A stretch of 64,000 nt of DNA from Sphingopyxis chilensis (GTDB taxonomy: Bacteria > Pseudomonadota > Alphaproteobacteria > Sphingomonadales > Sphingomonadaceae), in assembly GCF_035930445.1 (NCBI RefSeq), contig NZ_CP142394.1, positions 1,335,501-1,399,500 on the forward strand. The letters are read 5' to 3'. Both the position numbers and the translations under genes were made by a program. Position 1 is the first letter of the stretch; every line of letters begins with the position of its first letter. Positions 17,581 to 26,180 of the stretch are shown one piece after another. The notes beneath the pieces are model-generated. The model did no database searches. It saw nothing but the letters and a program-made list of their open reading frames with translations, and was not told the origin of the DNA.

Positions 17581-18051
17581 TCAGATTGACGCCGGAGCAC
17601 CGTCTCCGCTTGTACCGGCGTCTTCGGCGCCACGCTCCTGCTCGACCCGGCTGCGCGCCCTAAGGATGAAGCATGTTAGCTCCTCGACGGCGCTTTCGAC
17701 ATCGGCGCGCTGGCTTAAAAGCTGGCTGATGCGCTGCTGGCACTTTTCGATCGTCACCTCGCGCTGTCGCTTGCGACCGTCGCCGACATCGTAAAGATCG
17801 ATCATCTCGCGAATATCGGCAAGGCGGAAGCCGACACGTTTGGCGCGCAAGATCCAAACGAGCCGGGCACGATCACGCTTCGAATAAAGGCGTAGCATGC
17901 CCTTGCGCGAAGGATTGATCAGCCCCTCATCCTCGTAAAATCGAAGCGCGCGGGCGGTAACGTCGAATTCGTTCGCCAGATCGGTGATGCTGTACTCGTC
18001 ACGGCCGTGATCGGGCGTATCGGTATGGACGTGGCCGTATTCTTCGCTCAT
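17581..18051 (-). CDS. MerR-family regulator (LiuR-like)
   Basis: 156 residues. The N-terminal MerR helix-turn-helix (SITDLANEFDVTARALRFYEDEGLINPSRKG, then RLYSKRDRARLVWILRAKRVGFRLADIREMIDLY) is followed by a coiled-coil dimer region. There are no metal-binding Cys clusters, and the length and sequence style match LiuR-type regulators of branched-chain amino acid/acyl-CoA catabolism. A perfect palindrome lies just upstream. Target genes would be acyl-CoA genes here or elsewhere; it converges with the thioesterase gene. Confidence 0.85.
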   Translation of the reverse strand: MSEEYGHVHTDTPDHGRDEYSITDLANEFDVTARALRFYEDEGLINPSRKGMLRLYSKRDRARLVWILRAKRVGFRLADIREMIDLYDVGDGRKRQREVTIEKCQQRISQLLSQRADVESAVEELTCFILRARSRVEQERGAEDAGTSGDGAPASI

Positions 18052-18464
18052 TGTCCAAAACTACTTTACGTTTACGTAAACGTCAATAGAGTTAAATAAT
18101 CGGGAATCACTTAAGTCTCTCGATACTGCCGTGTCGTTCGCGTCTCTGCAAGCGTTTCGCGCCGAGGTTCTTCGATCCAGCCCGAGTCGGCTTGGAATCT
18201 TGCGTCGTGAGGAGTACGAGCGTCGCGCGTCATCACAATTCAGGAAGAAGCGGGGAAGGGGCGACTTCTCTGGCGCGTCGGTTCGCCAAAGCCTTTTGCC
18301 GGATCGATGGCTGCTCCCTTTTTCGCGCCCGCAAAAGCGCGGCCTGGACCGCGAACGGCCTTACGATGAGGCGCTTCGGTCAGCCGGAAGGGCTGACTGC
18401 CAGTGGTTTTCAAAGCTATGAGACCCGGGCAGATTCGAGCTTTGTCGATCAAGTCCTGTGAAGG
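18052..18464. other. Intergenic stretch, no gene recognised
   Basis: The 413 bases between the MerR start and the TetR stop hold the palindrome at 18068-18083 and then sequence with short Arg/Ser-rich open frames in several phases. None resembles a protein family. Confidence 0.55.
18068..18083. promoter_or_regulatory. 16-bp perfect palindrome upstream of MerR gene
   Basis: ACGTTTACGTAAACGT is a perfect palindrome 16 bases upstream of the MerR start at 18051. MerR proteins bind such dyads between the -35 and -10 elements, and LiuR-type sites are described as TTTACGTTTACGTAAA-like. Probable autoregulatory operator. Confidence 0.6.
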
Positions 18465-19115
18465 TTAGCGGGTCGTCCCCACGGAGAGGCCATTCAGGAA
18501 AATCTCGACCGCCGAGGCAACAAGTGCCGCGCGCTCCGCTTCGCCCGGCGCATCGCGAAGGGCGAGGATGACCTGAAGATGGACATTGCTGCGGATCATG
18601 CCGACGAAAAGATCGGCCGCGGCGCCGGCGTCGCAGGGTTCGATCTCGCCCCGCGCCTGCGCCGCCGACAGAACTTCGGCCAGTGTCCGGCTCGCAAGCC
18701 CCGGGCCGAGTTCATAGAATTGGCGCACTAGCTCCGGGAAGCGGGCATATTCGGTCGCGGCGATCCGGTACACGCCGACGAGCGCGGGCGACAGCGAGAT
18801 GTCGAGCAATTGCCGCCCGAAGGCAAGAAGCATGTCCTTGAGGCTGCCCGCGCTGGGATCGCCGAGCGACAGCGCGGCGACCGCGCGCTCGGCATGCTGC
18901 GAGACGATCGCGGTGAACAGCCCCTCCTTGCTGCCGAACTCCACATAGATGTTGCGCTTCGATCCGCCCGCGCGCTCGATGATGTCGTCGATACGCGTTG
19001 CAGCATAGCCCTGTTCGAAGAATATGGCCCCCGCGGCATCAAGAAGCGCCTCGCGCCCCACCTTCATACGATTCCCGGTTGGCGCGTCGCCCACGTTCGA
19101 TACTCCCAGCAGCAT
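18465..19115 (-). CDS. TetR-family transcriptional regulator
   Basis: About 216 residues. The N-terminal TetR helix-turn-helix is clear (KVGREALLDAAGAIFFEQGYAATRIDDIIERAGGSKRNIYVEFGSKEGLF) and the helical ligand domain follows with a C-terminal TetR_C-type region (LVRQFYELGP, AADLFVGMIRSNVHLQ). The ATG at 19115 is used; ATGs at 19067 and 19163 are possible. A perfect palindrome at 19131-19143 just upstream is a likely autoregulatory site. Its targets may include the beta-lactamase-like gene that lies upstream of it on the same strand. Confidence 0.88.
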   Translation of the reverse strand: MLLGVSNVGDAPTGNRMKVGREALLDAAGAIFFEQGYAATRIDDIIERAGGSKRNIYVEFGSKEGLFTAIVSQHAERAVAALSLGDPSAGSLKDMLLAFGRQLLDISLSPALVGVYRIAATEYARFPELVRQFYELGPGLASRTLAEVLSAAQARGEIEPCDAGAAADLFVGMIRSNVHLQVILALRDAPGEAERAALVASAVEIFLNGLSVGTTR

Positions 19116-19130
19116 TTGACGGCATCGAGT

Positions 19131-19143
19131 GGTGATCATCACC
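19131..19143. promoter_or_regulatory. Palindrome upstream of the TetR gene
   Basis: GGTGAT-C-ATCACC is a perfect 13-base palindrome 16 bases upstream of the chosen TetR start, a common position for TetR self-repression. Confidence 0.45.
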
Positions 19144-19291
19144 GCCGCGAAGGTCAATGGCAACGCTCATTGCCCGGCGCAATCATGGCGAGCATGACGA
19201 AAGACCGGCTTGGGCGCGCAACGATGCTTGGACGGCAATGTCGGCGCGGCCCCGGGCCGTCGCGCGTGCGCCCCTGGATATCGGGCGGCGG

Positions 19292-20479
19292 TCAGGGTTT
19301 CGCCAGGGCGAGGCTTTCGTTGACCGCTCCGACGAGTGCGAGGCGCCGCGCCGAATATTGGGGGCCACTTGCCGCTGGCCAGGCGGCGATCTGGACGATG
19401 ACGAGATCCTTCGCAGGATCGATATAGATGGTCTGGCCGAAGATGCCGAGCGCGGCATAAGTGCCGGGCGAAGGGATCCACCACTGATAGCCATAGGGCG
19501 TCTCGCCGGGCGACGACTTGTTCGTCGTCGCCTCGCCGATCCAGCCCGCCGGGACGACGCCCGCGCCGCCCGCGCTGCCGCCCTCCATCATGAACAGCCC
19601 GAGCCGGCCGTAATCTCGAAGCGTCACATTGAGACAGCAGCCGCCGATCTCGGTGCCGCCGTCGGTGAGCCAGCTGGCGTCGCTTTCCATCCCGTAGGGC
19701 GCCCAGATCTTGCGCGAGAGATAGTCGGCGAGCGGCTCGCCGACGGCGCGGCTCACGATGATGCCGACCATGTTGCTCTCGCCGGTGCTGTAGAGGAAGC
19801 GGCTGCCGGGTTCGGCGGCACGGGGCCTTGTCGCCATCATCGCGATCAGCGAGGCGCCCTTGTTCTCGGCCATCGACGCCGCGAGCTGGCCGACATCCGA
19901 ACTCGCGTCGGTATAATCCTCGTTCCACTGTGCGCCCGAGCGCATCGCGAGAACCTGGCGGAGCGTCACGCCGTCATAGGCACCGCCCTTGAGTTCGGGG
20001 ATATAGGTGGTGACGAGATCGTCGACGCTCTTGATCTTGCCGTCGCGGATCGCGGCGCCAAGCAACGTCGAGGTCACCGACTTGGCGACCGAGAAGGAAA
20101 TCCATTTGTCTTCGGGTTTCTGGCCGAGGCCATATTTCTCGAGCACGACCTTGCCATGGCTGATCACGAGAAGACCCGCGATGCGCTCGCGCGCCACATA
20201 CTCGTCGATCGAGATCGTGCTTCCATCGTAGTTCAGCGAAGGGGCAATCTGCTGGTCGGCGCGCGGCAGCGGGCGAACCTTGGGACCGCGCTTGACGATG
20301 CGCACCGGGAAGATGCGGTCGACGTTGCGAAAGCCGGCAACTTGCGCGTCGCCGCGCCAGCGCAGCATGTCGGCGGCCTTGGGAAGCTCGGTTTCCTTTG
20401 CCTCAATTGGTCCCGCAAGTGCAAGCGCCAGCCCGAGCATGACAAATTTCGAAACTCGATTGATCGCGCGCCGTGTCAT
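19292..20479 (-). CDS. Serine hydrolase, beta-lactamase (class C / esterase) family
   Basis: 395 residues with a signal peptide (hydrophobic MLGLALALAGPIEA near residues 14-27). The catalytic SxxK is Ser130-Val-Ala-Lys133 in SFSVAKS, and the YSTGESNMVG segment matches the region of the catalytic Tyr. This family contains penicillin-binding-like esterases, amidases and 6-aminohexanoate-dimer-hydrolase-like enzymes as well as beta-lactamases; antibiotic resistance should not be assumed. It is probably periplasmic. It is followed by a TetR gene and preceded by PaiB on the same strand. Confidence 0.88.
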   Translation of the reverse strand: MTRRAINRVSKFVMLGLALALAGPIEAKETELPKAADMLRWRGDAQVAGFRNVDRIFPVRIVKRGPKVRPLPRADQQIAPSLNYDGSTISIDEYVARERIAGLLVISHGKVVLEKYGLGQKPEDKWISFSVAKSVTSTLLGAAIRDGKIKSVDDLVTTYIPELKGGAYDGVTLRQVLAMRSGAQWNEDYTDASSDVGQLAASMAENKGASLIAMMATRPRAAEPGSRFLYSTGESNMVGIIVSRAVGEPLADYLSRKIWAPYGMESDASWLTDGGTEIGGCCLNVTLRDYGRLGLFMMEGGSAGGAGVVPAGWIGEATTNKSSPGETPYGYQWWIPSPGTYAALGIFGQTIYIDPAKDLVIVQIAAWPAASGPQYSARRLALVGAVNESLALAKP

Positions 20480-20505
20480 TTAGCTATTCTCCCTTGCACC
20501 TGAAA

Positions 20506-21120
20506 TTAGCCGCGGGCCTTTTTCATCCAAGCAACCATCGTCTGATCTTCCAGACCCGCAGTGATCGTTTCGAAATCCCCCTCGCGCTCGTCCTGACCGA
20601 GCTTGAAGGTCGCGTCACACCCAAGGATATCGGCGCGAAACGCGATAATATGCGTCTTCATTGTCTCGTATCGCGGGCTGCCGACCTCGTCGACCGTCCA
20701 GCCGTCGCCGCACATCGCTTCCATTTTATCGGTAAGCCGGCGCAGCGCCTTGTCATTGGCGTCGATGTCGAACGCGATGCGGCAATCAAAGCGCGCAACC
20801 GAATAGTTCCATGTGGGTGCCCATGTCCGGTTAGCGACATGCTTGGGCGAGACATAAGCCTGAGGTCCGGAGAAGAGTATTTGCGAACGCGCATCTGCGC
20901 GCAGCGCTGCGACATGTCGATTTGCCAGCGCGAAGTGCCCGATGAACGCAGTGAGGCGGCTCTCGGCGTCATAGTCCGCGACGAGGGGCAGGGGTGTCGC
21001 AATCGACGCGTCGCCGAGGCGTGAGGTGACCCAAGCGAGCGGATAAGACTCGATCAGATCGGCAATAGCGGGATGGACCACCGTTTGCCGGTCGTGATGA
21101 ATGGTCAAAGGTATGGTCAT
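20506..21120 (-). CDS. FMN-binding negative transcriptional regulator-like protein (PaiB family)
   Basis: 204 residues from the ATG at 21120. The PaiB split-barrel FMN-binding fold is recognisable by PLTIHHDRQTVVHPAIADLIESYPLAWV, GHFALANRHVAALRADARSQILFSGPQAYVSPK, and TWNYSVARFD. Members are annotated as transcriptional regulators or protease synthase regulators, but many may be flavin-dependent enzymes. The frame is open to 21174. It lies between the serine hydrolase (26-base gap) and the TonB receptor (66-base gap) on one strand, suggesting a shared transcript for uptake and breakdown of a substrate. Confidence 0.85.
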   Translation of the reverse strand: MTIPLTIHHDRQTVVHPAIADLIESYPLAWVTSRLGDASIATPLPLVADYDAESRLTAFIGHFALANRHVAALRADARSQILFSGPQAYVSPKHVANRTWAPTWNYSVARFDCRIAFDIDANDKALRRLTDKMEAMCGDGWTVDEVGSPRYETMKTHIIAFRADILGCDATFKLGQDEREGDFETITAGLEDQTMVAWMKKARG

Positions 21121-21186
21121 GGAAATCCGATTTCCGAAAGCAGCGCGGACGATTGGGCCTTGACCGCGCTGCACCGGGAGGTTGAT

Positions 21187-23406
21187 TCAGAAACGGAACG
21201 TCGCTTCGACGCTGTAGGTGCGCGGATCGCCGAGCCCTTCGATCAGCGTGCCGAAGAAGTCGCGCTCATAGCCCTCGACAAAGGTGTTGTTGAACAGGTT
21301 GCGCGCAAAGACTGCGGCTTCCCAGCGGCCATTCTCGGCGCCGAGCGCGATCCGTGCATCGGCGTAGCCGAAGCCCTTCACGCGGTCGTAGGGAATGGTT
21401 ACGGGCCCCGCCGGAGACCCGACCGTCACCTGGCGGCGGTTATCGAGGCTAGAGAAATAATTACCGCGGTAGGTGTAGGTGAAGTTCGAGCGGAGCTGGA
21501 GGCTGCCGCCGACCGCCGTCTCATATTCGATCGAGCCGCTGGCCTGCGCGTCGGGCGCGTTGGGCAGTTTGCCGCTCACGATCGTCACCGGATCGAGGGG
21601 CAGATTGTCGTAATCGGCTTTCAGGAACCCGATGCCGCCGGCGAGCGTTAGCCCGCGGACGGGGCGCGTCGTCATCTCGAACTCGACGCCCTTGGTCTTC
21701 ACGGTCGCTGCATTGCCGATGACGATCGCCGTGCGCCCGCCACCGAGGTCGCGGAACTGGTTGATCTGGAAATCGCTGTAATTGGCGATGAACCCGGCCA
21801 GCGCGAAGGTCAGGCGGCCGCCCTCGACCGAACCCTTGAGGCCAAGCTCGTAATTCTTGACCGTTTCCTTGTCGAACTCGATCCCGTTCGGGAAACTCGC
21901 GGCGCTGACGAAGTCGAGATTATAGCCGCCGCTCTTATAGCCCTCGGCGTAGCGCGCATAGGCCGAGATTTCCGGCGAGAGCTTGTAGGTCAGCGTCACG
22001 CTCGGCGAGAAATCCTCATCCTTTCGCTTGTCGGCGAAGCTGCCGGTCGCGATGCCGAGCACCGGGAGCGTCGACCCGTTGATGTCGAAGGTCGCCTTCT
22101 TCGTCTCGCGCGACAGGCGGAAACCCGCGCCGAGCTCAAGATTCGGCAGGATATCGTAGGTGAGGTTCGCATAGAGCGCGATATTCTCGGTCCGAACCGT
22201 GCCGGCCGACGGCAGCACGGTATTGTTCGGCGATCCGAATAGCAGGAAGCCTTGCGTTCCAGTCCGGGCAAGACGGTCGGTCTTGGCGTTGGTGCGGTAA
22301 TAATAGAGGCCGGCGAGATATTCGAAGGGCTGCCCCGAGGGCGAGACGAACTGCACCTCCTCGATGAACTGCTTGTAGCGATCGTGATAGTCGACATAGA
22401 AAATGTCGAAGGCCGAATAATCGGGATCGAGCGCCGTGTGGAACTTGGTGTCGCGGTACGAGGTCTGCGACTTCAGCGTGTGCCCGCTGTCGAGGCTAAG
22501 CACGGCGTCGAGCGACGTGCCCCAGAGCGTGCGGTCGTTGAGCTGGATCTTGCTCACCGAAATCTCGCGGCGGCCGGGCGCGACGGTGTCGATCGTTGTG
22601 CCCGTCGAATTGGTGAGCACATTGCCGAGGCTCCCGTTTTCGCGTCCGATGAGGCCGTCGCCGCTGATCAGGAACTGGAGGTTCGGCGTTGCATCGATGC
22701 GCAGCTGACCCCGCCAGGTCCAGGTGTCGACGGTGTCGCCATAGCTGTCATCGACGATATTGTGGATGAAGCCGTCACGCTTGTTGCGCGAGCCCGAGAG
22801 CTTCACCGCGACGCCTTCGGCTATGGGCACATTGACGCGGCCGGTGAGCGACCAGGCGTCATAATTGCCATAGCGCACATTGGCATAAGCCGAAAAATCA
22901 TCGCCCGGCTTGGCGGTCACAAGGTTGATCGCGCCCGCTACTGTGTTCTTGCCGAACAAGGCGCCCTGCGGCCCGCGCAGCACCTCGACGCGCTCGATAT
23001 CGACGAGCGACTGGTTGATCGCTGGCGACTGGCCGAGATAGACGCCGTCGAGATAGACGCCGACGCGGCTGTCGAAGCCAATGTTGCGGCTCGATGCACC
23101 GACGCCGCGGATCACGACCGCCGAGCCGAGGCCCGTACCCTCGGCAATCACGACGTTGGGGACATAGGATCCGAGGTCGCCTACGTCTCGCGCCCCGGTC
23201 GCCGTAATGCGATCCTCGCCGATCGCAGCAATTGAGACTGGTACGTCGATCAGCCGTTCTTCGCGACGCTGCGCCGTGACGACGATTGCGCCATCATCTT
23301 CTTCGGTGCCCGCGGCGCTGTCCTGCGCAAACGCTGGCGCAGCAACGAGCGCCGCTGCGAGTGTCAAACACGCGGTCCCCGCGCGGATCATGGTGCGATT
23401 GGTCAT
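21187..23406 (-). CDS. TonB-dependent outer-membrane receptor
   Basis: 739 residues. A signal peptide ends at AFAQ (about residue 28), then a TonB-box-like stretch DDGAIVVTAQRREERLIDVP, the plug domain (GVYLDGVYLGQSPAINQSLVDIERVEVLRGPQGALFGKNTVAGAINLVT) and a 22-strand barrel ending in Phe (YSVEATFRF), as required for outer-membrane insertion. There is no N-terminal signalling domain. The start has GGGGG upstream. Neighbouring hydrolases suggest the imported compound is an ester or amide rather than a siderophore. Ligand unknown. Confidence 0.95.
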   Translation of the reverse strand: MTNRTMIRAGTACLTLAAALVAAPAFAQDSAAGTEEDDGAIVVTAQRREERLIDVPVSIAAIGEDRITATGARDVGDLGSYVPNVVIAEGTGLGSAVVIRGVGASSRNIGFDSRVGVYLDGVYLGQSPAINQSLVDIERVEVLRGPQGALFGKNTVAGAINLVTAKPGDDFSAYANVRYGNYDAWSLTGRVNVPIAEGVAVKLSGSRNKRDGFIHNIVDDSYGDTVDTWTWRGQLRIDATPNLQFLISGDGLIGRENGSLGNVLTNSTGTTIDTVAPGRREISVSKIQLNDRTLWGTSLDAVLSLDSGHTLKSQTSYRDTKFHTALDPDYSAFDIFYVDYHDRYKQFIEEVQFVSPSGQPFEYLAGLYYYRTNAKTDRLARTGTQGFLLFGSPNNTVLPSAGTVRTENIALYANLTYDILPNLELGAGFRLSRETKKATFDINGSTLPVLGIATGSFADKRKDEDFSPSVTLTYKLSPEISAYARYAEGYKSGGYNLDFVSAASFPNGIEFDKETVKNYELGLKGSVEGGRLTFALAGFIANYSDFQINQFRDLGGGRTAIVIGNAATVKTKGVEFEMTTRPVRGLTLAGGIGFLKADYDNLPLDPVTIVSGKLPNAPDAQASGSIEYETAVGGSLQLRSNFTYTYRGNYFSSLDNRRQVTVGSPAGPVTIPYDRVKGFGYADARIALGAENGRWEAAVFARNLFNNTFVEGYERDFFGTLIEGLGDPRTYSVEATFRF

Positions 23407-23448
23407 AAGTCCCCCTTGGTAGCTCTGTTGTCGATTGCCCGTAGTTCG

Positions 23449-24600
23449 TCAGTTCGCTGTGTCCGGTCCGGCGCGGCTGCGGATCGCGGCGCCGAAGATA
23501 CGCGCCGTGTCCGTCGCGGCGCGATCGGCATCGGCAATGACGCCGGAGGCCTGCAGGAAGCTGTGGTTGAGCGATGGAAAGTTCAGATACAGGACGCTGA
23601 CACCCTCGCTCTCGAGCCGGCGTGCGTAGGCGCGGCCAGCATCACGCAGGATATCGAAGCCCGCGGTCGAAAGGATCGTTGCCGGCATGCCTTTTAGCGA
23701 CTTCGCCTTGATCGGTGATATTTCGGGCTGAGCGAGATCCCGTGTGCCGAACACCCGCGGAACTGCATAATCGGCGTAGCCTACATCCAGACCAAAGCCT
23801 TGCCCGAAGAGCGTCCACGACGGATAGTCACGACCCATATCGACCGCTGGATAGTAGAGAAGCTGATAGAGCGGCGGCGTCTGCCCGGCGGCAAGGCGCC
23901 GGCTTGAAACCGCGATCGCAAGATTACCGCCCGCGCTGTCGCCGCCCACCGCCATCATGGCTGGGTCGCCGCCAAAGCTGGCTGCGTTGGCCCTGGCCCA
24001 TGTGAACGCGTCTTCAGCGTCGTCCCAAGCCGCCGGATAGGGATTCTCAGGTGCGAGCCGATATTGCACCGACACAATAATCGCTTTGGCCTCGTTCGCC
24101 ATCAGCCGCACCGCCCGGTCCGATCCCGCGATGCTGCCCGTCATCCATCCGCCGCCATGGAAATAGACGAGGACGGGAAGGGCGCCCACGCTTCCCGCAG
24201 GCTTGTAGACGCGAACCGGGATAGGTCCGCCTCGGCCCTTGACCTCGCGGTCAATCGTCTCGGCCATCGGTGCGGTCACGCGGGTGCGGTAGGTCCATGA
24301 CCGGTCGGCACCTTCGCGCAGCGCGGCGCGGCCTTCGGGGGTCGCCGCGGGATCGACGGCCGGGCCCGAAGGCTTTGGCGCGGTGGCGTCGCGGGCGAGC
24401 ATATATTGGATCTTGGGATCGAGCGTCTGACCGTCGACGACGACGCGCTTGCCGCCGAGCTGCTCGATGAACCAGCTCTCGGGCTGGACGAGTAGCTCCA
24501 CCAGCTTTCTTTCCGAAGGCGTCGGAGCTGGTTCGGCAGTTGCGGCAGACGCGGCGACCATCATGGCGGCGCCGAGGGTCCAGGTTACGAAACGACTCAT
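23449..24600 (-). CDS. Exported alpha/beta-hydrolase (HSL-type esterase)
   Basis: 383 residues. The signal peptide is MSRFVTWTLGAAMMVAASAATA. The oxyanion-hole motif HGGG is at residues 148-151 and the nucleophile motif GDSAG at 220-224 (Ser222), with the late catalytic His in LNHSFLQ. These mark the hormone-sensitive-lipase family of esterases. The ATG at 24600 has GGGAGG 5 bases upstream. It diverges from a MocR regulator and precedes the TonB receptor, so the group looks like an import-and-hydrolyse system whose inducer is sensed by MocR. Confidence 0.92.
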   Translation of the reverse strand: MSRFVTWTLGAAMMVAASAATAEPAPTPSERKLVELLVQPESWFIEQLGGKRVVVDGQTLDPKIQYMLARDATAPKPSGPAVDPAATPEGRAALREGADRSWTYRTRVTAPMAETIDREVKGRGGPIPVRVYKPAGSVGALPVLVYFHGGGWMTGSIAGSDRAVRLMANEAKAIIVSVQYRLAPENPYPAAWDDAEDAFTWARANAASFGGDPAMMAVGGDSAGGNLAIAVSSRRLAAGQTPPLYQLLYYPAVDMGRDYPSWTLFGQGFGLDVGYADYAVPRVFGTRDLAQPEISPIKAKSLKGMPATILSTAGFDILRDAGRAYARRLESEGVSVLYLNFPSLNHSFLQASGVIADADRAATDTARIFGAAIRSRAGPDTAN

Positions 24601-24631
24601 ATGATCCTCCCGCGATTGAAACTGGACCCCT

Positions 24632-24678
24632 ATTGGACTACAGGCGACCACCAGTTCTGATTTAAATGGTGGTCCAAT
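24632..24678. promoter_or_regulatory. Nested inverted repeats between esterase and MocR genes
   Basis: ATTGGAC (24632-24638) mirrors GTCCAAT (24672-24678), and GACCACCA (24646-24653) mirrors TGGTGGTC (24667-24674). A further ACTGGACC at 24621-24628 gives a direct-repeat half-site. The outer right arm overlaps the MocR start codon, so binding would block its translation start region. MocR regulators commonly bind such repeats in divergent promoters. Confidence 0.5.
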
Positions 24679-26134
24679 GCTCCGACCCTGGAAGCTCAGT
24701 CTCGATGAATTGCCAGACCCGGGGCAGCAATCGCTGCGGATGCACATCGTTCACAGTATGATCCGCGACATTCAGCGCGGGCGCCTTGCTCCCGGCGCTT
24801 TTTTGCCCAGCAGCCGCGAACTCGCCGTGTCCGTGGGCGTTAATCGCAAGACGATCGTGCTTGTCTATGAAGAGCTCAAAGCGCAGGGATGGATCGAAGC
24901 GACGAGCACGCGCGGCACACGCGTCGCCGCCGCACTTCCCGAGCAACTCCCTGACCAGATGGTCGAAAGATCGGGACCGGGCGAACATCCCGACTTCGAA
25001 TTTTTGCGCGCCGACATTCGGCTGTCGGTGACACCTCACCGCGACACCTTGACGCTCGATCTCGGCTCGCCGGATTGCCGGCTGTTTCCTGCCGACGTGC
25101 TCGGGCGCGCATATCGCGATGCTGCATTACAGGCGAGCCGGGCAAAGCGTTTGAGCTATGGGGACCCGCGCGGATCGCTGATGCTGCGAGAAGCCATCGC
25201 CGCGATGCTCGGAGCGCAACGTGGCATGGTCGTCCGGCCCGAGCACATCTGTATTACACGCGGCAGTCAGATGGCGGTGACGATCGTCGCGCGGGCCTTG
25301 GTCGAGCGAGGTGATATCGTCGTGATGGAAAGGCTGAGCTATTCGCCGGCAGCGGTCGCGCTGGCGGAGGCCGGCGCGCGCATCGTAACCGTGGGACTCG
25401 ACGCCCAGGGCATCGATGTCGAGGAAGTGGAGGCTCTGTGCAAGCGCCACCCCGTCCGCGCGATCTTTGTTACGCCGCACCACCAGTTTCCGACTACCGT
25501 ATCGCTTGGGCCCGAACGGCGGCTGAAGCTTCTCGACCTCGCGCGCCATTACGGAATCGCGATCATCGAAGATGATTACGATCATGAGTATCATTTTGAA
25601 TCTAAGCCGCTGCGGCCGCTGGCGAGCTACGCGCCGGCAGGGACGCTCTACATCGGCTCACTGTCGAAACTCACGCTGCCGAGCCTGCGCATCGGCTATG
25701 TCGTTGCCTCGACCCAGGTTGTCGACGGCATCGCGGGTCAGGTCATGAATCTGGACAGGCAGGGAAACATCATCTCCGAAGAAGCCGTCGCCAATCTCAT
25801 CGCTTCGGGCGAGCTGCGTCGGCATATCCGAAAATCTCACGGCATCTACGCCGCCCGCCGGTTGGCGTTTGCCGATGCGCTGCGACGGCATCTTTCCGAT
25901 GTTGCGGATTTCACCATGCCCGAAGGCGGTCTTGCCTTCTGGCTCCAATTTCGGGACGAAGCCCTGCTCGATCGGATCGATCGATTTTCGGAGACCGCCG
26001 AGTTGCGTTTCGCGCCATCGACATCTTTCGCAATCCCGCCTTCTCGGGGGCGGGGACTGCGGCTCGGCTTTGCGAGCCTCGACGAAGACGAAGCCGACCG
26101 CGCGCTCACGTCTCTTCGCGAGGTCGCGAACTAG
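24677..26134 (+). CDS. MocR/PdxR-type transcriptional regulator (GntR HTH fused to aminotransferase domain)
   Basis: 485 residues. A GntR winged helix occupies residues 14-85 (IVHSMIRDIQRGRLAPGAFLPSSRELAVSVGVNRKTIVLVYEEL), followed by a PLP-dependent fold-I aminotransferase-like domain containing IVTPHHQ-type segments (VTPHHQFPTTVS), IIEDDYDHEY and the PLP Lys in GSLSKLTLPSLRIGY. MocR proteins sense PLP or amino compounds. It is divergent from the esterase gene over inverted repeats. A decayed copy of its 3' half lies at 34590-34956. Confidence 0.93.
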   Translation: MLRPWKLSLDELPDPGQQSLRMHIVHSMIRDIQRGRLAPGAFLPSSRELAVSVGVNRKTIVLVYEELKAQGWIEATSTRGTRVAAALPEQLPDQMVERSGPGEHPDFEFLRADIRLSVTPHRDTLTLDLGSPDCRLFPADVLGRAYRDAALQASRAKRLSYGDPRGSLMLREAIAAMLGAQRGMVVRPEHICITRGSQMAVTIVARALVERGDIVVMERLSYSPAAVALAEAGARIVTVGLDAQGIDVEEVEALCKRHPVRAIFVTPHHQFPTTVSLGPERRLKLLDLARHYGIAIIEDDYDHEYHFESKPLRPLASYAPAGTLYIGSLSKLTLPSLRIGYVVASTQVVDGIAGQVMNLDRQGNIISEEAVANLIASGELRRHIRKSHGIYAARRLAFADALRRHLSDVADFTMPEGGLAFWLQFRDEALLDRIDRFSETAELRFAPSTSFAIPPSRGRGLRLGFASLDEDEADRALTSLREVAN

Positions 26135-26144
26135 GCGAAACAAC

Positions 26145-26175
26145 GCGCGCCGATCGCAAAACGCGATCGGCGCGC
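26145..26175. terminator. Bidirectional terminator between convergent MocR and M16 genes
   Basis: GCGCGCCGATCGC and GCGATCGGCGCGC form a perfect 13-bp stem with loop aaaac, placed 10 bases after the MocR stop and 6 bases beyond the M16 peptidase stop. The location between converging genes fits a shared terminator. Confidence 0.7.
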
Positions 26176-26180
26176 CCATG

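Noticed and set aside
18131..18461. Plus-strand open frames between MerR and TetR
   Set aside because: Overlapping frames in two phases, Arg/Ser-rich, without ribosome sites.
19157..20503. 448-codon plus-strand frame over the serine hydrolase
   Set aside because: Antisense to a gene with signal peptide and SxxK motif; no motif of its own.
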